DNA from: Acidobacteriota bacterium
Lineage (GTDB): Bacteria > Acidobacteriota > Terriglobia > Acidiferrales > UBA7541
Length of the DNA stretch: 48,495 nt
Assembly: GCA_003224235.1 (NCBI GenBank)
Contig: QHYU01000142.1
Location: 1 to 48,495 of the forward strand
Direction of reading: 5' to 3'
Shown here one piece after another: positions 45,301 to 48,495 of the stretch. Positions within the stretch are counted from its first letter, which is position 1, and every line of letters starts with the position of its first letter. A program made the translations under genes and the position numbers. The notes beneath the pieces were generated by a model. The model did no database searches, was not told the origin of the DNA, and saw nothing but the letters and a program-made list of their open reading frames with translations.

Positions 45301-45825
45301 CAAACCTCTATCTGTCCGTCTACGATCAGTCGCGTCCTCCTCTTCGGCTTCGGCCTTGGCGAGTCGGTGGGCGCGCTCCTTGCGCACAAGATCTTGCTCT
45401 TTGGCAAGCTCGGAGTCCGGGTTTAGTTTGGGAATCAGATAGCCATAGCGCTGCAGGAGTCGAGTGCCCAAAGCGCGGAACGGCAGATCACGTGACAGTC
45501 GGTCGAAGATCGCTTGGTCGCTCAAGTCTGTGTCGTCAACAATCTGACCCTGATCCGTCGCTTCCTTTGCGACCCAACGCTTCAGCTCAACTAGCAGACC
45601 GGGCTCTTTCCGCAGCACTTCCTCGATCTGGCCCGGCGACGCTCCCACGCGATTCAAGTTTTCAGAGGCCAGGTCCGAAGGGGATGTTCTGACGCTTCTC
45701 TCCCGCTGCGACTGAGCAGCAGGGCAGACGAGGAGTGCGGCAAGCAACAAAGCGACAGCTTTCTTAAACTGCCCTCGGAGCGTGACCGCGATCTTGGCGA
45801 TGACTCTCAATCGAGAAAAACTCAC
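42367..45825 (-). CDS. Wza-like polysaccharide export protein with seven SLBB repeats
   Basis: The 1152-residue protein starts at GTG 45825 with a perfect AGGAGG five bases ahead. A signal peptide spans about 1-40 (AVALLLAALLVCPAAQS). Residues 40-365 are a charged, low-complexity part. A polysaccharide-export domain follows (SDYVVGPGDGLTIDIWGG, 369-386), then seven SLBB-type repeats at about 446, 530, 625, 715, 806, 902 and 1043, each carrying a V.GEV..PG.Y-like core (VTVRGEVEHPGVY, for example). The end has a hydrophobic helix (LLPVAQLVQGSAIAATLI). It should form the outer-membrane export channel. Wza itself has about 380 residues and two to three repeats, so this is an enlarged form. The GTGA start overlaps the preceding receiver gene. 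Confidence 0.92.
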   Translation of the reverse strand: MSFSRLRVIAKIAVTLRGQFKKAVALLLAALLVCPAAQSQRERSVRTSPSDLASENLNRVGASPGQIEEVLRKEPGLLVELKRWVAKEATDQGQIVDDTDLSDQAIFDRLSRDLPFRALGTRLLQRYGYLIPKLNPDSELAKEQDLVRKERAHRLAKAEAEEEDATDRRRTDRGLEPTVLCDPVRERHCAEEERPQLQSSKQSLYGRELPGEPNSPDLQERVTPRQGRGNSPRLVQTGSEDRAGLSVPLMQRPGEPFSSPSERAATLEESEVARVLDRREGETPFDKLPEGRTHLSPGSSLNSRKEGERNRPAATMVRRPNPYADIPSLYDMYLQASARQPVMERFGTDVFRRNALDSQLVPMDLPVGSDYVVGPGDGLTIDIWGGVSQRLVRTVDREGRLTLPEVGPILVSGRALGEVQQAVQRILRTQFRDVSADVSLSRLRTIRVYVVGDVENPGAYDISSLSTPINALFAASGPTERGSLRTLRHFRGKQLVQEVDVYDLLLHGVRSDLKRLENGDTLLVPPLGPQITVEGMLRRPSIYELRGEKTLAEVLELAGGILPTATLRHIEVQRIEAHQKRTMLSVDLSDAQDGNADEKRLESIAIQDGDEVHIFPIAPHNQDAVYLQGHVLRPGRYAFQPDMRVTDLVSSYKDLLPEPEAKYAEIIRLNPPDYRPNVESFHLGAALANPASAPKLLPLDTVRIFSRYDFEDPPSFSVGGEVRSPGTYRTPGEAHLRDAIQFAGGLTPDAVLDSAQLMRTMPDGSLKVLNINLEQALAGNPTENILLLPRDRLLIHPNPIRVDPPSVVIKGEVAKPGRYLRTSNLRVEDLIRLAGGLLRSAYTESADLTRYLAKGEKQTTGEHLEINLPAALAGDPSHDLTLRDGDVLTIRQLPGWRDIGASVTVRGEVEHPGVYGIRPGERLSSVLKRAGAFRPTAYPQAAVFERIEVRELQEKSKQELIQRVEQSAGSVKVSLSEDAKGQAELQQAALHQRERVLEALRKARVTGRLVIRLGANLAAFENSPDDVEVRAGDTLFIPKRPDFVLVTGQVYNSNAITHVPRKNAAWYLQQAGGITNLAEKKAIFIVRANGSVVTGKEERWWSTGAVLSARIEPGDTIIVPERAIGQSSFWKNLLPVAQLVQGSAIAATLIRK

Positions 45826-46202
45826 CGGTACCTCCTGGGGAATTGCGCTTTGCCGCGAAGCGCGTCGAGGATCCCTTCTTCGGAAGCCTCGACGCGGTTG
45901 GAATGAATGTCGAGAGAAGCCCAGTAGAAGACGCTGCTATTGCGTTCCGGCGCCAGCGCCAGAATCTTCATGTCCGGAAACTGGCAGAGCAGCGAATCGC
46001 AGAGGCGAGGTCGCTCGCCGGGCTCATCCAGAGCGATGATCAGAAAGTCCGGTTTTTTTTCCTCGACGACTCGGCGGATGTCGGCTTCGTCTTGGACTTC
46101 GCCGACGATCTCGATGTCAGGTTGCTCAGAAATTGTCGCGAGAACAAGCTCCCGCATGAGGCGGGGCTGATTTGCCACGACGACCCGAATGAGTTTCTCC
46201 AT
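45822..46202 (-). CDS. Stand-alone pseudo-receiver protein, coupled to the export gene
   Basis: The start is ATG 46202 with GGAG six bases ahead; 126 residues. The whole product is one CheY-like fold related to the receiver of the LuxR-type regulator upstream: LIRVVVANQPRLMRELVLATI, PDIEIVGEVQDEADIRRVV, KKPDFLIIALDEPGERP, PDMKILALAPE. The acidic pair is missing (VVANQ), the phospho-acceptor position is Ala (IIALDEP aligns with the usual LLDLDMP), and the conserved Lys is absent. It has no HTH. It cannot be phosphorylated in the usual way and may act as a partner or decoy of the LuxR-type protein. Its TGA overlaps the GTG of the SLBB gene by four bases. Confidence 0.72.
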   Translation of the reverse strand: MEKLIRVVVANQPRLMRELVLATISEQPDIEIVGEVQDEADIRRVVEEKKPDFLIIALDEPGERPRLCDSLLCQFPDMKILALAPERNSSVFYWASLDIHSNRVEASEEGILDALRGKAQFPRRYR

Positions 46203-46302
46203 GCCAGGCTCCACTCTCCGTTGCTGCAAGTATCGGATAATGAGGAAATAAAGGAAGGTTCATCGTGGAGTGGAGCAAAAAGGTCCCAAACATACCGACC
46301 TG

Positions 46303-46395
46303 GTACCCACCGTGGTGACTCGTCAGTACCAAAAAAGTACCGGTTCGCACCCACCAGTACCAACTGCGGCGAGCCGTCAGTACCCAAAAAGTACC
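46303..46395. promoter_or_regulatory. Array of six phased GTACC sites (two 54-bp units)
   Basis: GTACC occurs at 46303, 46326, 46337, 46357, 46380 and 46391 on the plus strand. Distances are 23, 11, 20, 23 and 11 bp, so one 54-bp pattern occurs twice, and the spacings are close to one or two helical turns. Units 46303-46341 and 46357-46395 agree at 32 of 39 positions, with an A-run between the last two sites in each. The array lies between the LuxR-type gene and the receiver/export operon, about 100-190 bp ahead of the receiver ATG. It looks like a multi-site operator or promoter control region. Confidence 0.65.
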
Positions 46396-46423
46396 AAGTT
46401 TTCAGAACAGACAAAGAGGCAGG

Positions 46424-47083
46424 CTAGACGAAGACGCCCTGCTCGCGAACCATCTCCACCACTGCCAGGCGGTCGTCCGCCCCGACTCTTTGGAGCATGC
46501 GGTGAATGTGGTTCTTCACCGTCTGCTCCGATAGATTCAGGCGCATGGCGATCTCCTTGTTCGTGAGTCCCTGGGCGATGAGCGGAACCAGTTGCTGTTG
46601 ACGGCGCGTCAAGCCGAGCTTGTACCGTATGCGGAGAGTCGGCAAAGCTGTCGAATCGCTGCAAACCAACTTGAACAAAGAGAGGCAAAGCCGCGGAGGG
46701 CACACTGCCTCATCCTGCGCTACCGCGCGGACCGCCGCGACCACATCTGTTGCGGAGGCATCTTTGAGGACGTAACCGAAAACCCCGGCCCGAACGGCAC
46801 TCAAGAATGCTTCTTCGTTTTCATCCATGCCGATCATGATCACCTTCAGACCCGGTACAACCTCGATGACCCTGCGAACGAACTGAAAGTCTGACGCCGC
46901 GCTGGTAACCGAATCGAGAAGAAGGATCTGGCAATTGGACTCGGCGATCTGTTGGATGGCTTGTGGAGAATAGGGCGCAGTGCCTGCAACCGAGATATCG
47001 CTCTTCGTTTTCAGGATGCGCGAGAGTGCTTCCCGCAGCAAGCGGTTGCCTGCCAAGAGGAAGACTGTGGTCTGAGGACTCAT
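46424..47083 (-). CDS. LuxR/NarL-type response regulator
   Basis: The 219-residue protein starts at ATG 47083 with GGAGGG eight bases ahead. A receiver domain (about 5-120) retains the phospho-acceptor Asp (CQILLLDSVTSA) and Lys (GYVLKDAS), but the N-terminal acidic pair is replaced (VFLLAGNRLLREAL). The C-terminal HTH (about 150-215) is typical: GLTRRQQQLVPLIAQGLTNK, then EIAMRLNLSEQTVKNHIHRM. It binds DNA as a regulator. No histidine kinase is nearby. It is the first gene of the minus-strand polysaccharide locus and ends 29 bp before the GTACC array, making that array its obvious candidate target. Confidence 0.92.
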   Translation of the reverse strand: MSPQTTVFLLAGNRLLREALSRILKTKSDISVAGTAPYSPQAIQQIAESNCQILLLDSVTSAASDFQFVRRVIEVVPGLKVIMIGMDENEEAFLSAVRAGVFGYVLKDASATDVVAAVRAVAQDEAVCPPRLCLSLFKLVCSDSTALPTLRIRYKLGLTRRQQQLVPLIAQGLTNKEIAMRLNLSEQTVKNHIHRMLQRVGADDRLAVVEMVREQGVFV

Positions 47084-47822
47084 TGACACATCCCTCCAAC
47101 CAATGGCCCACAGTGGATCAACATCTGGCACCTGGGAGATCTTGATGTCGCAGCGAAACGTCTCATGGCTATTAAAACTGGCTGCGCCTACCAAACTGCA
47201 TCATCGATTCGTTCCAGCCTAGTTTGCTCTGTCTGTGGCCACTGACGGGCCTGCTTCGAACAAGTAACTACTCGACTGCAACAATGACGTGTTTGCTTGT
47301 TGCGAAAGATCCCCGGACGGTGCCGTCGAAGGCCACCTGGTTGTTCCTTGGCTCAGGTGCTGCCTGGTCCAGATAGGGGTATTGATTCACCTGATTTGAC
47401 ATGTCGCGCCGATACCTGTACCAGCGATTCACACCGATTTGTTCTCGATTTGGTATCCCGGGAGCGAGATGGAATTCGGGCGCACCTGGGTCACCACTAC
47501 AAATTTCATGGGAGCTTCAAGCAACGCGAGAATCTTCACCGTGATTCGTTGACAGTACGCGGAGTCAATGGCCTCAATTCACTTCGGCTCGAAAAAAACT
47601 AACTAATGTAGAACTCGAGGAATTCGTTCGTCTTTCCTCTGGGAGCCCAGGATAAATTCTCCCCACGCAGGAACTGAGTAGCTTGTTTATCCTACTCCGA
47701 TCGTCTTCCTCCTATCTTTTTCAGAGCTATTGAAGAGTCCAAAAGGTAATCACCGCAATCGTGGCCTGAGCCACTCGACTCAAAGGGAAGTAGGAGCGAA
47801 CTCGTTGCTCCGACGCTGCTAG
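47084..47822. other. Upstream region of the LuxR-type gene; no gene seen
   Basis: The 739-bp stretch holds the ribosome site of the regulator and presumably its promoter (TTTTAATAG on the minus strand near 47169-47177 is a weak -10 candidate). ORFs on either strand lack ribosome sites and protein-like composition. The stretch ends at the IS1380-type element. Confidence 0.4.
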
Positions 47823-48495
47823 CCCGGATTTCTCACGAGGTGTGGACTGACGCGATGGGAAGCAAGTCAGGAGCGAGGAATTTCGGTAGCGGGAGGGCTG
47901 GGGAGGTGTTTCGGCCGTTGTTGGTGGCCGGTGAAGTTGTGCAGAGCAGGCACCCGGCGATGTGCGAGCACACCTCGCCGTTTGGAAACAGCGCGCGCGG
48001 TGGGTTTCAGGCCGAACAGGGTTTTTTTAGCAGCGGAGTGCGGACCAGGCCGCGGTGAACAGGTGCTTCCAGGGGTAGGCGCCGCTGTAGCAGACCCAGA
48101 TGCGGCGGGTGGTGACCCGCACCCGGGCGGCGATTTTCAGCAGCTTCAGCCGAATCGTTTCGGCCTGCGCTTCGGCCCACTCCGTTCCGCGCAGACCGAT
48201 GCGCCGCAGAGCATGGACCAACACATAGGCCAGCGAGGAGAAGTAGAGACGAAGCTGGTTGGCGAGCAGGGTCTCGGTGCTCAGGCGATCCGAGAACAAA
48301 CTCAACTGCTCCTTGATGCGGTTCTCCATGTCGCCCCGCGCGCAGTAGAGCTGTTCGTATAGCCTTTGGGCCGGCCCTTGCTCCGGGGCCAGCGACGTGA
48401 CGACGTAGCGCGGATTTTCCTTACCTTCGATCTGCTCGGCCTTGGCCACCACACGCCGCGCCCGCGACCAACTGGCCCGCGTGCGATAGAAGAAC
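47823..48495 (-). mobile_element. IS1380-type insertion sequence, 3' part (runs off right edge)
   Basis: A C-terminal transposase fragment is followed by about 200 bp of non-coding sequence that ends, on the plus strand, with CCCGGATTTCTCACGAGG at 47823-47840, which looks like the terminal inverted repeat style of IS1380-family elements. The preceding CTAG (47820-47823 area) could be part of a 4-bp target duplication. The other end is outside the window, so the boundary is a proposal. Confidence 0.6.
48027..48495 (-). CDS. IS1380-family transposase, C-terminal part
   Basis: The minus strand is open from the right edge to a TAA at 48027, giving about 155 residues. Segments VVAKAEQ, NPRYVVTSL, RLYEQLYCARGDMENRIKEQ, LSLFSDRLSTETLLANQLRL and TIRLKLLKIAARVRVTTRRI are the typical C-terminal part of IS1380-type DDE transposases, including the conserved YCARGxMENRIKE helix with its catalytic Glu. 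The fragment lacks visible frameshifts and may belong to an intact element. Confidence 0.88.
   Translation of the reverse strand, partial: FFYRTRASWSRARRVVAKAEQIEGKENPRYVVTSLAPEQGPAQRLYEQLYCARGDMENRIKEQLSLFSDRLSTETLLANQLRLYFSSLAYVLVHALRRIGLRGTEWAEAQAETIRLKLLKIAARVRVTTRRIWVCYSGAYPWKHLFTAAWSALRC

Noticed and set aside
46424-47194. Longer LuxR-type frame starting at 47194
   Set aside because: The 37 extra residues do not resemble a receiver start, while ATG 47083 has a well-placed GGAGGG.
47297-48058. Two plus-strand open frames near the right IS (47297-47602, 47840-48058)
   Set aside because: Neither has a ribosome site or protein-like composition; the second lies in the non-coding end of the IS1380-type element.

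Overview
The window (48,495 bp, roughly 55-60 % GC by eye) looks like chromosomal DNA of a Gram-negative, soil-type bacterium. Outer-membrane export genes (Wzi-like and Wza/SLBB-like), an ExbD fragment, di-heme peroxidase and FKBP genes, a pseudo-receiver family I associate with Acidobacteria, and the general protein style suggest an Acidobacteriota-like genome. That placement is inference; there is no rRNA or tRNA in the window to confirm it. Both edges lie inside insertion sequences: an IS256/mutator-type transposase at the left and an IS1380-type transposase at the right.

Layout. (1) 0.45-7.2 kb, minus strand: a 1521-residue secreted protein of the di-heme cytochrome c peroxidase type, followed by two tandem FKBP-type prolyl isomerases with signal peptides. 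(2) 7.2-9.9 kb: a decayed accessory stretch with an unrecognised ORF remnant, a frameshifted small membrane-protein gene, a short ExbD-like gene and an IS3-type transposase fragment. (3) 9.9-13.7 kb, plus strand: a four-part fusion protein (ATP-grasp, zinc ribbon, SAM methyltransferase, aminoglycoside-phosphotransferase-like fold) followed by a PilZ protein. (4) 13.8-47.1 kb, minus strand throughout: a large Wzx/Wzy-type exopolysaccharide locus with its regulators.

The polysaccharide locus reads, in transcription order: a LuxR-type regulator; an intergenic array of six phased GTACC sites; a phosphorylation-site-less receiver protein overlapping the Wza-like gene (seven SLBB repeats); Wzi-like outer-membrane protein; a leader with two hairpins; a NusG/UpxY-type antiterminator; AsnB-type amidotransferase; Wzz-like chain-length protein without a kinase domain; Wzy-like polymerase; a GT4 glycosyltransferase; three SAM methyltransferases with a glycosyltransferase remnant between two of them; Wzx-like flippase; heparinase II/III-type protein; a second glycosyltransferase; WbaP-type initiating sugar-phosphate transferase; a bi-domain oxidoreductase; a WecG/TagA-type glycosyltransferase; a secreted protein with six fibronectin-III-like repeats and a transglutaminase-like domain; a secreted clan GH-A glycosidase; WecB (UDP-GlcNAc 2-epimerase); and a second degenerate receiver protein.

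Taken together, WbaP would load the first sugar phosphate on undecaprenyl phosphate, the glycosyltransferases (including the WecG type, probably using ManNAc made through WecB) would extend it, methyltransferases and AsnB would decorate it, Wzx/Wzy/Wzz would flip and polymerise it, and the SLBB and Wzi proteins would export and anchor it. The heparinase-like, GH-A and transglutaminase-like proteins are candidates for trimming or attaching the polymer. The most unusual items are the four-part fusion protein, the GTACC operator array with its pseudo-receiver, and the giant peroxidase-FKBP gene set.
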